Below are positions 27,493-35,061 of a stretch of DNA of 54,781 bases, piece after piece; positions within the stretch are counted from its first letter, which is position 1; each line of letters begins with the position of its first letter. The stretch spans positions 1-54,781 of the IMG/VR virus record IMGVR_UViG_3300027816_000127; one strand, 5' to 3'. Made by a program: the position numbers and the translations under genes. This DNA comes from a virus. The notes below the pieces were generated by a model. The model worked only from the letters and a program-made list of their open reading frames with translations, searched no databases and was not told the origin of the DNA.

Positions 27493-29540
27493 TGGATGAG
27501 CTTAAAGATGAAGACATTGTTAGCGAAAGTGCAGCTGATGTATTATCAGACGATGATATTATTGCTGAATCTGAGCCGTCTTTTTTAGGAAAAGCTAGAG
27601 AAGTTGCACAAGAAGTTGCGGATAGCTCCGCGATTGAAAGTGCTCTTGACTTTTCTCGTGGAGTAGCTGGTGGCTTAACAATGAATGCTCTCGATGAGAT
27701 CGGCGGGGCATTGGGTGCTGGTATTGAAAAGGGTATTGGTGCTCTTGGATTTGGTCCGGCTGCAGTAGATGCTCAGCTCAAAGCTCAAGGATTTACTGGG
27801 GATGTCGATAAATCATTTCTAGATACATATCGCGAATATCAAAAGGGAATCGAATCTGAGATGAAAAAATCAGAGGAGCGATCTCCTTATCTTTCTATGG
27901 CAGGTCAAATTGCTGGTGGTGTAACTTCTGGTGTTGCTGCTGGTCAATTACTTGGTATTGGTGGTCAAGCTCAAAAATTAAAATCAATTTCAGATATTGC
28001 TCGTGATTCTGGTAAAGCTAAAGCCGCTATGGAACTCCTTACTAGGGGAGCTACAACATATGCTAAATCCGCACCTCTTATTGCTGCAGAATCTGCTCTA
28101 ACTTCCGAGGAGGCACTCCTGGGTGAAGGAGCTAGACCTATGGAACTAGCTAAAGATGTTGCTGGTGGTCTGGCATTTGGTTTACCTGCTATTATTGGCG
28201 GTCAGGCTGTTTCTGATGTAATTGCTCCTGCTGCCGGTCAAAAACTTGAAAAAGTTAGTCAAAGAGTTAATGAATTTGTAGAAGAATCTCCGTTGCTCCG
28301 ACAAATGGGAATTGCTTATAAAAAGTATGGTCAGGAGGCTAAGGTCAGTCCTAGATCAGAAAAGGCTATTTTTGAAGGAGTTAAAGAGATTGAACAAGGA
28401 ACTCCTTTTTCGCAAATTAACTTAAAACGAGCCACTGGTATCTCTGATAAAATTTTAAAAGCTGATAAAGAACTTGGTAAGCTTGTTGGGGATAGTTTGG
28501 ACGAAGCATCTGCTGCTGGAATTAGAGTCGATGCTGGAGATATTAGGCTTGGTGTTATAGATGACATTAAGACAGTAATGCAAGATTTGCCGGGAATTTT
28601 AGAAGATAAAAACTTCAATTCGTCAATTGGTAAAATACTTAATAGAAATTTAGACAATGCTAGCCCTAGAGAAATTAAGGCAGCAATCGATGATATTTCT
28701 AATACAATAGACAGAATTTCATCTTATAAATATGCAACCCCAGAAATGGAAGAAGCTCCTAAGATTTTAAGAAAAATGCGAGCAGCTTTAGATCAAAGAC
28801 TTAAGGACAGTGTTCCTTCTTATAAAGATGCTGCTGAAAGATTTTCTCAATTCCGTCGTTCTTATATTGAACAAGCAATTGCCGGTCCAAAAGACCCAGG
28901 GGTTGAAGATATTCTTTATGGTGATCTTAAAAAAGGTCAGTCTAAGCTTATCTCAGCATATGAGGACTTAGTAAGCAAAACTACCGCAGATGCTCAGTCA
29001 AATGAAGCCACCGAGGCTGCTTTTTCTAAATTAAAAGAAGCAACAAAGCAATTTGAACAGTCAGAGCTAGCTAGACTTCAAGCTGGAAAGGCTAAGTCTC
29101 CAGTTATGCCTGGAGCAGACCAGTTCATGAAAGAGATCAGAGATGCCGCAGATGATGCAGCTGTGCGTCGTATGACTCGTAAAACACAGGAATCCCAAGG
29201 TGGATTGAATATTGGTGTTAAAGACGTTGTTGGCGTTGCCCAAACTGGTCGTGGAGCACTTTTAACTGCAGCAAATCTTGCCGGAAGAGCAACCGTAACA
29301 CCAGCTGCTAAAGGTATTGCTAGGAAAACAAGAGCGATCTATAATGCTCCAGTAGAGACTTTACAAGGTCTTGCTGCAAAACTAGAGAAAGTTCCTGGTC
29401 TTAAAATGTACGGTAGGGCTCTTATGGATGGACTCGCTTCTGGTGATACGGCAAAAAGAAATGCTGCTTTATTTACAATTATGCAAAATCCTAACGCACG
29501 AGCATTGGTCGAGGCAGAGGATGAAGAACCTACTGAATAA
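27492..29540 (+). CDS. Internal virion / ejection-type protein
   Basis: This 682-residue protein opens with acidic repeats (LKDEDIVSES, LSDDDIIAES). Hydrophobic Gly/Ala-rich regions follow at about 55-90 and 135-160, then long helices, one with a QFRRSYIEQAI core. The C-terminus again ends in acidic residues. The layout is typical of membrane-active proteins released during DNA entry. Its stop lies 20 bases inside the next gene if that gene starts at 29521. Confidence 0.5.
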   Translation: MDELKDEDIVSESAADVLSDDDIIAESEPSFLGKAREVAQEVADSSAIESALDFSRGVAGGLTMNALDEIGGALGAGIEKGIGALGFGPAAVDAQLKAQGFTGDVDKSFLDTYREYQKGIESEMKKSEERSPYLSMAGQIAGGVTSGVAAGQLLGIGGQAQKLKSISDIARDSGKAKAAMELLTRGATTYAKSAPLIAAESALTSEEALLGEGARPMELAKDVAGGLAFGLPAIIGGQAVSDVIAPAAGQKLEKVSQRVNEFVEESPLLRQMGIAYKKYGQEAKVSPRSEKAIFEGVKEIEQGTPFSQINLKRATGISDKILKADKELGKLVGDSLDEASAAGIRVDAGDIRLGVIDDIKTVMQDLPGILEDKNFNSSIGKILNRNLDNASPREIKAAIDDISNTIDRISSYKYATPEMEEAPKILRKMRAALDQRLKDSVPSYKDAAERFSQFRRSYIEQAIAGPKDPGVEDILYGDLKKGQSKLISAYEDLVSKTTADAQSNEATEAAFSKLKEATKQFEQSELARLQAGKAKSPVMPGADQFMKEIRDAADDAAVRRMTRKTQESQGGLNIGVKDVVGVAQTGRGALLTAANLAGRATVTPAAKGIARKTRAIYNAPVETLQGLAAKLEKVPGLKMYGRALMDGLASGDTAKRNAALFTIMQNPNARALVEAEDEEPTE

Positions 29541-29946
29541 AATTGGGAGCTTAGATGTGAAAGATTTTCTTGTTGGATTTATTGTTTCAACCGCAGCAAT
29601 ATTCGCACCAATCAAAGCTGTACTATTAGTTACGGGTCTCCTTATATTTGCCGATCTAATTACTGGAATTTTGGCAGCAAGAAAGAAAGGTCAAAAGATA
29701 ACATCTGCCGGTCTCCGTCGTACTGTTACAAAAGTATGTGTTTATAATGTCGCAATTATGGTTGGTTTCTTGGCTGAAACATATATGCTAGAAGGCTTCA
29801 TTCCTATTTCAAAAATTGCATCTGGTTTGATAGCGGTTGTTGAACTTGCTAGCCTTTATGAAAATTTAAACGTAATTCACGGTAGTAATATATTCAAAGA
29901 GTTAATTGAAAGACTCGGCTCAGTTAATGATAAACGAGATGAGTAA
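29521..29946 (+). CDS. Holin, phage_holin_4 type
   Basis: About three hydrophobic helices are present (DFLVGFIVSTAAIF, KAVLLVTGLLIFADLITGIL, VYNVAIMVGFLAET). The LITGILAARKKGQKITSAGL pattern is typical of the Phage_holin_4 family, so it should form inner-membrane lesions at lysis. Two starts are possible. The ATG at 29521 has GAGG six bases upstream and gives 141 residues. The GTG at 29557 has GGGAG upstream, lies beyond the previous stop and gives 129 residues. No endolysin gene was recognised nearby. Confidence 0.75.
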   Translation: MKNLLNKIGSLDVKDFLVGFIVSTAAIFAPIKAVLLVTGLLIFADLITGILAARKKGQKITSAGLRRTVTKVCVYNVAIMVGFLAETYMLEGFIPISKIASGLIAVVELASLYENLNVIHGSNIFKELIERLGSVNDKRDE

Positions 29947-30824
29947 TGGAAGATAACAAGAAAAATCTAAAAGATGCTATTTCTAAAATTATCAAGAATG
30001 CTCAGTCCGGTGAATTCGGACTAGAGGGCATTTCTCCTAGAACTGGTAACTTCATAGATGACGCTTATATTGCAAATAATCTTCAAGAAAGAGCTCTAGG
30101 TGAGCTTATGTTGGAACAATACAAAGGTAAAGTTCCAGGAAAGAAAACAAGTCTAAATGAGCTAAGAGATTTTGCTGAAGGGCTAAGAGAGCAATTCTCT
30201 CCAGATGTTAAGTCACTAATCCAAATACAGCCAGAATACGATACAATGGGGTCTTTTACTCCATCTAAAGATTTAATTGAGCTTAAAGCACGACAATCCC
30301 CACAGGATTTTGCCAGTACTTTAGCTCACGAAGCTTTACATAGTCGTGATTTAAGAAATAAAGATTATGGTGACTTAGTTAGTGTTGAGCCGGGACAAAG
30401 AACAAATAAAGCTTTACGTGCTTTGGAAGGTGCTTCTGACCTAGTAGATGAGACTGGTAAGGTTCTTGATCCAAAAAAGATGAGAGAGTTGGTTAGTTCG
30501 GCAGATATCAATGATATTAAAGAAGCTCTACTTAAAGGTCACCACGGATTAAAAAGAGGAGCAACAATTGCTCAAGCTAATCTTCCGCGTATTCTCAAGG
30601 GGTTGCCTCTGAAAAGTATTGTTGGTGTTTTGGGTGGGGCGGCTTCTTTGGCTGCCGAAGCTGCGGATTCTGAAGAAGAAGGTAGTGCTTCAGAACAAGC
30701 TGCATTACTTCGTGAGATTGACGCTCAAAAACAAATGAAGAAAATAGAAGAATCTACTTCTGTACCAAATGAAGTTAAGTTAAAAGCTCTTGAGTTATTC
30801 AAAAAGAACAAGCTTCCATTCTAA
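29946..30824 (+). CDS. Zincin-like metallopeptidase, last gene of the structural arm
   Basis: This 292-residue protein has HEALH at about residues 128-132 inside a helix (DFASTLAHEALHSRD), the zinc-binding HExxH core. Near residues 220-240 is a hydrophobic Gly/Ala segment (SIVGVLGGAASLAAEAAD) followed by acidic and coiled residues. It starts with TAATG overlap to the holin. It may be a virion-associated peptidase. No family-level match is claimed. It ends convergent with the next gene, and the two stop codons share bases. Confidence 0.55.
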   Translation: MEDNKKNLKDAISKIIKNAQSGEFGLEGISPRTGNFIDDAYIANNLQERALGELMLEQYKGKVPGKKTSLNELRDFAEGLREQFSPDVKSLIQIQPEYDTMGSFTPSKDLIELKARQSPQDFASTLAHEALHSRDLRNKDYGDLVSVEPGQRTNKALRALEGASDLVDETGKVLDPKKMRELVSSADINDIKEALLKGHHGLKRGATIAQANLPRILKGLPLKSIVGVLGGAASLAAEAADSEEEGSASEQAALLREIDAQKQMKKIEESTSVPNEVKLKALELFKKNKLPF

Positions 30825-31249
30825 AGTTCTTCGATAACCTCAGAATCATCTTCATCGTCCTCATTGTATTCTCCTGCTCCGTAAATGTATGCTTCTAATT
30901 CAGCATCGCTTCCTGCGTAATTAAGCGCGCCCTCTGCCTTCTCTCTTGTGTATATACAACGATTCCTTGAATTGTTTCTGTCAGTAATGCTTTTCTTTAA
31001 CTCTGGGGTGTTATGCATGTTGTTTTTAAGGTTATTAGCGTCATACTTTGCGTTATTGTATTCATCCATAAACTTAGCAAGCCAGAGCTTTTCTTCGTTT
31101 GTTAGCTTGTGTAAATAACTATTAACATCCTCAATGTCTTCTTGGCGACGAGACATATTCTCAGTAGGTCTGAGTGATGCTAGTGGGTCTCTCCATCCGC
31201 GTTTAGCTTTAGCTTTTTTTCTTGTTCCGCCGCGCTTCAATGATGTCAT
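30821..31249 (-). CDS. Conserved helical phage protein, unknown
   Basis: This 142-residue protein has a basic N-terminus and a helical core. The core contains LTNEEKLWLAKFMDEYNNAK and later ITDRNNSRNRCIYTREKA, a pattern I have seen in uncharacterised phage proteins. The C-terminus is very acidic. The charge layout and position at the arm boundary would suit a DNA-packaging or DNA-binding factor, but this is only a guess. It overlaps the upstream gene by 41 bases, and its stop overlaps that of the + strand gene. Confidence 0.6.
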   Translation of the reverse strand: MTSLKRGGTRKKAKAKRGWRDPLASLRPTENMSRRQEDIEDVNSYLHKLTNEEKLWLAKFMDEYNNAKYDANNLKNNMHNTPELKKSITDRNNSRNRCIYTREKAEGALNYAGSDAELEAYIYGAGEYNEDDEDDSEVIEEL

Positions 31250-31895
31250 TTACTTGTTCCTCAGTAAAGTAGTTCTTTGATTCTTCATTAACCGAAAACC
31301 AAAGAGATCGGTTGCTATTGATTCGTTTATGTTTAAAATTCTCCCTTAGCATTTGTATAAATGACTCGTAGGAGAATGCAGGTCTTTTATGTCTTTCACG
31401 ACAAAAATCCTTATAAATCTCATATATAACAAATCCAGGAACCCAAGCTTTACCTTTTCTAACATTCTTGGTTTCACAAAAAGTCATGAATCTGTTTTGA
31501 TAGGTTTTAGACTTTGTTTTCTGTACTTTATGTTCTGTAAATAATTTAAATATGTGATTTGATAGGGCAAATTGATCTTGGTTTATTTTATAAAAATTAC
31601 CAGAATAGTTTCGGTAATGTCCTAAAAAATTCCCAACAATTCTCTGAAAGGTTAATTCGTTCACTGGATCGTCAACGTGTCTTCTATAAAGCTTATATAG
31701 TAGTTTTTTTGATACAGTAAAATCACCTGGGATTATATTATAGTGCGACAAAAAAGGAACGACATTGTTTTCGTATTCCAGAATCTCTTCTGCTACGGTT
31801 TTTTCATCTACAAGTTCAATCTCTTCGCTTTCCATTGCAGCGACAAGTTCCTCGTAGGACATTTGACTTGGGAGTGTTTTTTTATTCTCAGACAT
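31209..31895 (-). CDS. Tandem winged-helix-like DNA-binding protein
   Basis: The start is the ATG at 31895, in TAATG overlap with the upstream gene. The 228-residue protein contains two related units. One is VSKKLLYKLYRRHVDD with TFQRIVGNFL and then YKINQ. The other is VPGFVIYEIYKDFCRE with SFIQMLREN and then WFSVN. The hydrophobic-xxYxxY...F..hL...aF pattern resembles winged-helix domains found in phage primase and packaging proteins. A role as transcription factor or small terminase is possible. Neither can be shown here. Confidence 0.6.
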   Translation of the reverse strand: MSENKKTLPSQMSYEELVAAMESEEIELVDEKTVAEEILEYENNVVPFLSHYNIIPGDFTVSKKLLYKLYRRHVDDPVNELTFQRIVGNFLGHYRNYSGNFYKINQDQFALSNHIFKLFTEHKVQKTKSKTYQNRFMTFCETKNVRKGKAWVPGFVIYEIYKDFCRERHKRPAFSYESFIQMLRENFKHKRINSNRSLWFSVNEESKNYFTEEQVNDIIEARRNKKKS

Positions 31896-32311
31896 TATCT
31901 TGATAAAGCCCCCGCACCATATACTGCAGCACCTGTAACTATAACTCCTAGACCGAACCAAATATATTGCATTTTATCTGAGTTATTACGAACTTTAACA
32001 AGTCTTTCATTTTGTTGTCTATATAGCTCTAGTTCTTCATCTTTTAGCTTTATCATCGTTTTATGAAGCTTAAGCTGCTCTTCCTTAGAGTCAAGAATAA
32101 TCTTTGTTTTATCTAATTCTAGAAGCTCTACACGAACTTCCCTTGCCTTCTTTTCAGAAAACAAAAGCCCCGTAAATGGAGCTTCTGTTCCTTTCTTAAT
32201 TTCAATAACATCTTGAGCTAAGCTATTTTGGCTTGTTACGACTATCAAAAAAGTCAACAAGGTCAGAATTACTGACTGGCTTAGCTTGTTCTTTTGTGAT
32301 TTCTGCAACAT
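31895..32311 (-). CDS. Exported coiled-coil protein with C-terminal membrane anchor, spanin-like
   Basis: The ATG at 32311 is chosen because AGGA lies 8 bases upstream and it gives a textbook signal peptide (VILTLLTFLIVV, then SQNSLA, cleavage after about residue 32). The mature part has the GTEAPFTGLLFSEKKA motif seen in a proteobacterial/phage family. A coiled coil (about 55-105) and a terminal transmembrane helix (YIWFGLGVIVTGAAVYGAGA) follow. The 138-residue product would span the periplasm. It overlaps the next membrane gene by 89 bases in another frame. Lysis accessory or spanin-like function is inferred. Confidence 0.6.
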   Translation of the reverse strand: MLQKSQKNKLSQSVILTLLTFLIVVTSQNSLAQDVIEIKKGTEAPFTGLLFSEKKAREVRVELLELDKTKIILDSKEEQLKLHKTMIKLKDEELELYRQQNERLVKVRNNSDKMQYIWFGLGVIVTGAAVYGAGALSR

Positions 32312-32489
32312 CTTCTTTTTCCTGTTTAATGACATTATTAATATCTTCTTTAATATTATCAATCTTTGTGTTAATTACAGCACTTTTAATTTCTAGATTC
32401 TTTTGTCCATCATCCGCTTTCTTTTTTAGAAACTTAGAATATATTAAAACACCTAAAACGGCAGATAGACTCGCTATAATAATTTCCAT
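32223..32489 (-). CDS. Small N-anchored coiled-coil membrane protein, i-spanin-like
   Basis: This 88-residue protein starts at 32489 with GAGGAG upstream. It has one N-terminal transmembrane helix (IIIASLSAVLGVLIYSKF). A charged coiled coil (about 25-70) and a conserved-looking tail SDLVDFFDSR follow. The topology matches inner-membrane spanins. It is partly overlapped by the exported protein downstream, an arrangement reminiscent of Rz/Rz1. That partner has no lipobox cysteine, so a classic spanin pair is not shown. Confidence 0.6.
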   Translation of the reverse strand: MEIIIASLSAVLGVLIYSKFLKKKADDGQKNLEIKSAVINTKIDNIKEDINNVIKQEKEDVAEITKEQAKPVSNSDLVDFFDSRNKPK

Positions 32490-32516
32490 TATATTACTCC
32501 TCAGTAGGTTTGTCAA
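32488..32516 (-). promoter_or_regulatory. Consensus sigma70 promoter overlapping a start codon
   Basis: TTGACA (32516-32511) and TATAAT (32493-32488) are separated by exactly 17 bases. The -35 lies in the last codons of the HNH gene. The last AT of the -10 are the first bases of the ATG at 32489. A transcript from here would begin inside the i-spanin-like gene, so it may serve the exported gene downstream. Confidence 0.5.
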
Positions 32517-32913
32517 GTTTTTTCTTGGACTTTTTCTCTTTTTTAAAGTCGTGATATTCTTCTTTTTCTGATTTATAGAATTGACGCATTTCGTCTTCTA
32601 ATCGAGTTTTGGCATCGTGACAAGCTACACAAATTGCAGAAAATCCGTCCACATCACAAAATAGACGTTCAATATAATCATCGAAAGTAGTGAATCCTTT
32701 TTTGGGATCAACCACTGGAATTTTATGATCTAGTTGGATTTCTTTAGGTCCAAAGATTTCTTCACAAATTTCACATTTGTATTTACCACGCTCAACCCTG
32801 GCTCGAACCATTGCTTCGTTTCTAGGTCTCCAACGGAAAGAAGCAGAGCGAAGAACCCCCTTAACCCAAGTATTTCTATTAATCTTCTTTGACTTTTTTG
32901 GCTTATCACTCAT
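32494..32913 (-). CDS. HNH endonuclease
   Basis: The ATG at 32913 has GGAG six bases upstream. The 139-residue protein has a CxxC pair (YKCEICEEIF), then the IQLDHKIPV histidine core and a FSAICVACHDAKT segment, which together form a zinc-supported HNH nuclease fold. N- and C-termini are lysine-rich. It overlaps the upstream membrane gene by 8 bases. It may be a homing enzyme or act with packaging. Confidence 0.85.
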   Translation of the reverse strand: MSDKPKKSKKINRNTWVKGVLRSASFRWRPRNEAMVRARVERGKYKCEICEEIFGPKEIQLDHKIPVVDPKKGFTTFDDYIERLFCDVDGFSAICVACHDAKTRLEDEMRQFYKSEKEEYHDFKKEKKSKKKLDKPTEE

Positions 32914-33115
32914 TGTTAGCTCCATATATTGCAAACGAAACTGCAATACTGAATGATAATATAAGAGGCGATAAATAAACAAGGAACCCAAATGGTGCTG
33001 GTAAATCATAGGAAAGTGGAATGAGTGCTTTCATAGAATATGCGGTGAATGTAATTAAAATTGTAACTACACATACAAAGCCAAAAACCTTTAAGAATGT
33101 TTTTAAATATGTCAC
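32906..33115 (-). CDS. Small two-helix membrane protein
   Basis: This 69-residue protein starts with GTG at 33115, directly after AAGGAG and overlapping the previous stop (GTGA). Two hydrophobic helices (VFGFVCVVTILITFTAYS and FGFLVYLSPLILSFSIAV) are separated by a short loop. It could be a holin-like or antiholin protein given the spanin-like genes just downstream. No family is recognised. Confidence 0.6.
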   Translation of the reverse strand: MTYLKTFLKVFGFVCVVTILITFTAYSMKALIPLSYDLPAPFGFLVYLSPLILSFSIAVSFAIYGANNE

Positions 33116-33384
33116 TTTTTACTCCTTACATTTCTATATCCACAACCCTTAGAACACAAATCTAAAGTTCCGTGTGGTAGTTCTGTTGATTTAACTTCGG
33201 CTCCACAATCAGGACATTCTTTTTTAATTTCAACTTTTTTAACTTTCTTTTCTTGTTGTGGCTCTTTTAGCTTTTCTAATTCTTTTTTAAGTCTTTTTAT
33301 TTCAATTTCGTATGTATTGCATTTATCTTTTAATTCTTGAACCTGTCTTTTTAAAGCATATTCGCGATCGCTTGGTCTAGCCAC
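33112..33384 (-). CDS. Coiled-coil zinc-ribbon protein
   Basis: This 90-residue protein has a coiled coil (about 8-50) and then a zinc ribbon, ECPDCGAEVKS to LCSKGCGYR, with four cysteines. Such small proteins are common in phage early regions and probably bind nucleic acid or a host protein. The partner is unknown. Confidence 0.7.
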   Translation of the reverse strand: MARPSDREYALKRQVQELKDKCNTYEIEIKRLKKELEKLKEPQQEKKVKKVEIKKECPDCGAEVKSTELPHGTLDLCSKGCGYRNVRSKK

Positions 33385-33393
33385 AATGCTCCT

Positions 33394-33819
33394 TTATTTA
33401 CCAGTACTACCAAATCCTTTGTCACCTCTTTCTGTGGTAACTTCAAAATCATTCACTTCTTCAAATGGATATTGCCAAACCTCACAAAATACCCCCTGTG
33501 CAATACGGTCGCCCTTTTTGATATGATACGGGGTATGTCCAATGTTGTCAAGAATAATCTTAACCTCCCCCAAATAATCACAATCAATAGTTCCTGGGGA
33601 ATTAGCCACTCGAATCTTTGTCTTTGCTGACATTCCTGACCTTGGACGAACTTGTAGTTCTAGTCCAGCTGGAATTTGAAAAGCTAGTCCAGTTTCAACA
33701 ATTTCAGTTTCACCTGGCATAACAATTACATCTTTAACTGCATGAAAATCAAAGCCAGCTGCTCCAGATGTTTGATATTTTGGAATAATTGCATTTTCGT
33801 GTAATTTTTTAATTTTCAT
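33394..33819 (-). CDS. dut: dUTP diphosphatase (dUTPase)
   Basis: This 141-residue protein is full length for a trimeric dUTPase, and all five motifs are visible: AAGFDF (20-25), RPRSGMSAK (58-66), SPGTIDCDYLGEVKIIL (74-90), KGDRIAQGVF (102-111) and RGDKGFGSTG (131-140). It hydrolyses dUTP to dUMP and pyrophosphate in the cytoplasm, which keeps uracil out of DNA and feeds dTTP synthesis. It overlaps the 30-residue cysteine-rich ORF by ATGA. Confidence 0.97.
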   Translation of the reverse strand: MKIKKLHENAIIPKYQTSGAAGFDFHAVKDVIVMPGETEIVETGLAFQIPAGLELQVRPRSGMSAKTKIRVANSPGTIDCDYLGEVKIILDNIGHTPYHIKKGDRIAQGVFCEVWQYPFEEVNDFEVTTERGDKGFGSTGK

Positions 33820-33908
33820 TTCTCACCTAGATATTCTTTTCTGTATGGGCACTGTGGGTTATTACAACATTTAAATGGACCACAAAATGGACATTTATTA
33901 ATATTCAT
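33816..33908 (-). CDS. 30-residue cysteine-rich microprotein
   Basis: This short ORF links the dNMP kinase and dUTPase genes: it starts 11 bases inside the former and ends with ATGA into the latter. It contains CPFCGPFKCCNNPQCPYR, five cysteines in a spacing suited to one zinc site. AAGGG lies 11 bases upstream of the ATG. The gap it fills is otherwise empty in a genome without gaps, which supports its being real. Confidence 0.55.
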   Translation of the reverse strand: MNINKCPFCGPFKCCNNPQCPYRKEYLGEK

Positions 33909-34578
33909 ATTTGAATTTACCCTTACCAGTTAAATCATTTTCTCTTGATTTATACCACAAAGTAACTTCATTTTGGAATACATGTAAAGCTTCTGTATTA
34001 TGAAAAATTACGTCATATTCGTCGTCCTCTCCTGTATTCTCAGAAGAATGGTCTTCTTCTTTATCTACACTTGGACGCTTAATAAGACACATAATTGCAC
34101 CGGCTTTAGAAAACACATCTCTTTCATTTTGGAATCGAACATCAGTAATAACAACATTACATTTTAGCTCAGCAATTTTATTCATAGCTAACGCAATCCA
34201 AATATCTTCTCTTACATTTTCCCTTAAGAGTTCTGTTCCAACAAGCTTTAGAATATCTCTAGGTGTTTCAAATTCTTCTCCAAAGTATTCTTCCATTCTT
34301 TCTCTGGCAGGATAGCTGATTTCAAATCCCCATTCTTGTTCGACAATTTCTCTAATTTTATCAACATGATGAAAGTCTAGGGTAATATTGTAATCGAGTT
34401 CTTTATCTTTTTTTGATTGATCCAGAAAGTCATTGTATGGAATTTTAAAAACGCGACTACACAAATCTCTTAGAGGATCAGCTAAAGCGATTCGAACGAA
34501 TCCATGATTTTTAACTAGAACGTTTCCTGCAGTGTCTTTACCACTACCAGCTTTACCAGAAAAACAGACAACATTCAT
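33898..34578 (-). CDS. Deoxynucleoside monophosphate kinase
   Basis: This 226-residue protein has a P-loop GKAGSGKDT at about residues 8-16. The following pattern of phage dNMP kinases (T4 gp1-like) includes FVRIALADPLRDLC, RDILKLVGTELLRE and WIALAMNKI, with an NVVITDVRFQNERD strand. It phosphorylates dNMPs for DNA synthesis and works with the adjacent dUTPase. An AAGGGGGAG ribosome site and a consensus promoter (34618-34646) lie directly upstream. Confidence 0.9.
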   Translation of the reverse strand: MNVVCFSGKAGSGKDTAGNVLVKNHGFVRIALADPLRDLCSRVFKIPYNDFLDQSKKDKELDYNITLDFHHVDKIREIVEQEWGFEISYPARERMEEYFGEEFETPRDILKLVGTELLRENVREDIWIALAMNKIAELKCNVVITDVRFQNERDVFSKAGAIMCLIKRPSVDKEEDHSSENTGEDDEYDVIFHNTEALHVFQNEVTLWYKSRENDLTGKGKFKYEY

Positions 34579-34730
34579 TACTCCCCCTTTGAATCAGCTT
34601 TGACAAGATACACGATCATTATACAGAATAGTAGTGTGGTTGTCAATCCAAATCCAAAAAGAATGTCATGCTTTTCGTATTCTTGTTTTTGTAATTCTGT
34701 TGTTTCTTTTATTAAAGTCATTCTAGTCAT
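34578..34730 (-). CDS. Small single-pass membrane protein
   Basis: This 50-residue ORF overlaps the upstream gene by 8 bases and the dNMP kinase by TAATG. A charged N-terminal half (KETTELQKQEYEKHD) is followed by a transmembrane helix (LTTTLLFCIMIVYLV). The coding sequence of that helix also contains the TTGACA-17-TATAAT promoter for the kinase, so the hydrophobic part could be a by-product of the promoter. Confidence 0.5.
   Translation of the reverse strand: MTRMTLIKETTELQKQEYEKHDILFGFGLTTTLLFCIMIVYLVKADSKGE
34618..34646 (-). promoter_or_regulatory. Consensus sigma70 promoter
   Basis: TTGACA (34646-34641), a 17-base spacer and TATAAT (34623-34618) are perfect matches. The expected transcript starts near 34611, about 33 bases before the dNMP kinase start. 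Confidence 0.6.
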
Positions 34731-35058
34731 TTGAAAAAAACTTCTCCGCTATTTGGTCTGACCACAAAACAATCTCTGGGGTGTGATATCCGATGATACT
34801 ACAAAGAGTTTCCTCTACTTGATCTGGAGTTAAATCACTACTTGCAGTCAATGACATATGGTATAAAACATGTCCTAGTTCGTGTCTAATGTCAATAATT
34901 GACCAATCTGACTTACGAAAATGACATTCGTATGAATAAGGGATTGTGATTGCTGGTCTGTCTGATCCGTCAGAGTTATGCAATCTATTAAATTTTCGAT
35001 CAGTCATTAGAATAAACTTCCAATTCCTTCCTTTAATAGGCACTACGATTTCTTTCAT
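34723..35058 (-). CDS. Minimal HExxH metallopeptidase-like protein
   Basis: This 111-residue protein has IRHELGHVLYHM (about 58-69), an HExxH zinc motif in a helix. A downstream VEETLCSIIG helix could give the third ligand, as in gluzincins. Short single-domain zincins of this kind occur in phage early regions; the substrate is unknown. AAGGTG precedes the ATG. Confidence 0.65.
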   Translation of the reverse strand: MKEIVVPIKGRNWKFILMTDRKFNRLHNSDGSDRPAITIPYSYECHFRKSDWSIIDIRHELGHVLYHMSLTASSDLTPDQVEETLCSIIGYHTPEIVLWSDQIAEKFFSND

Positions 35059-35061
35059 ATG

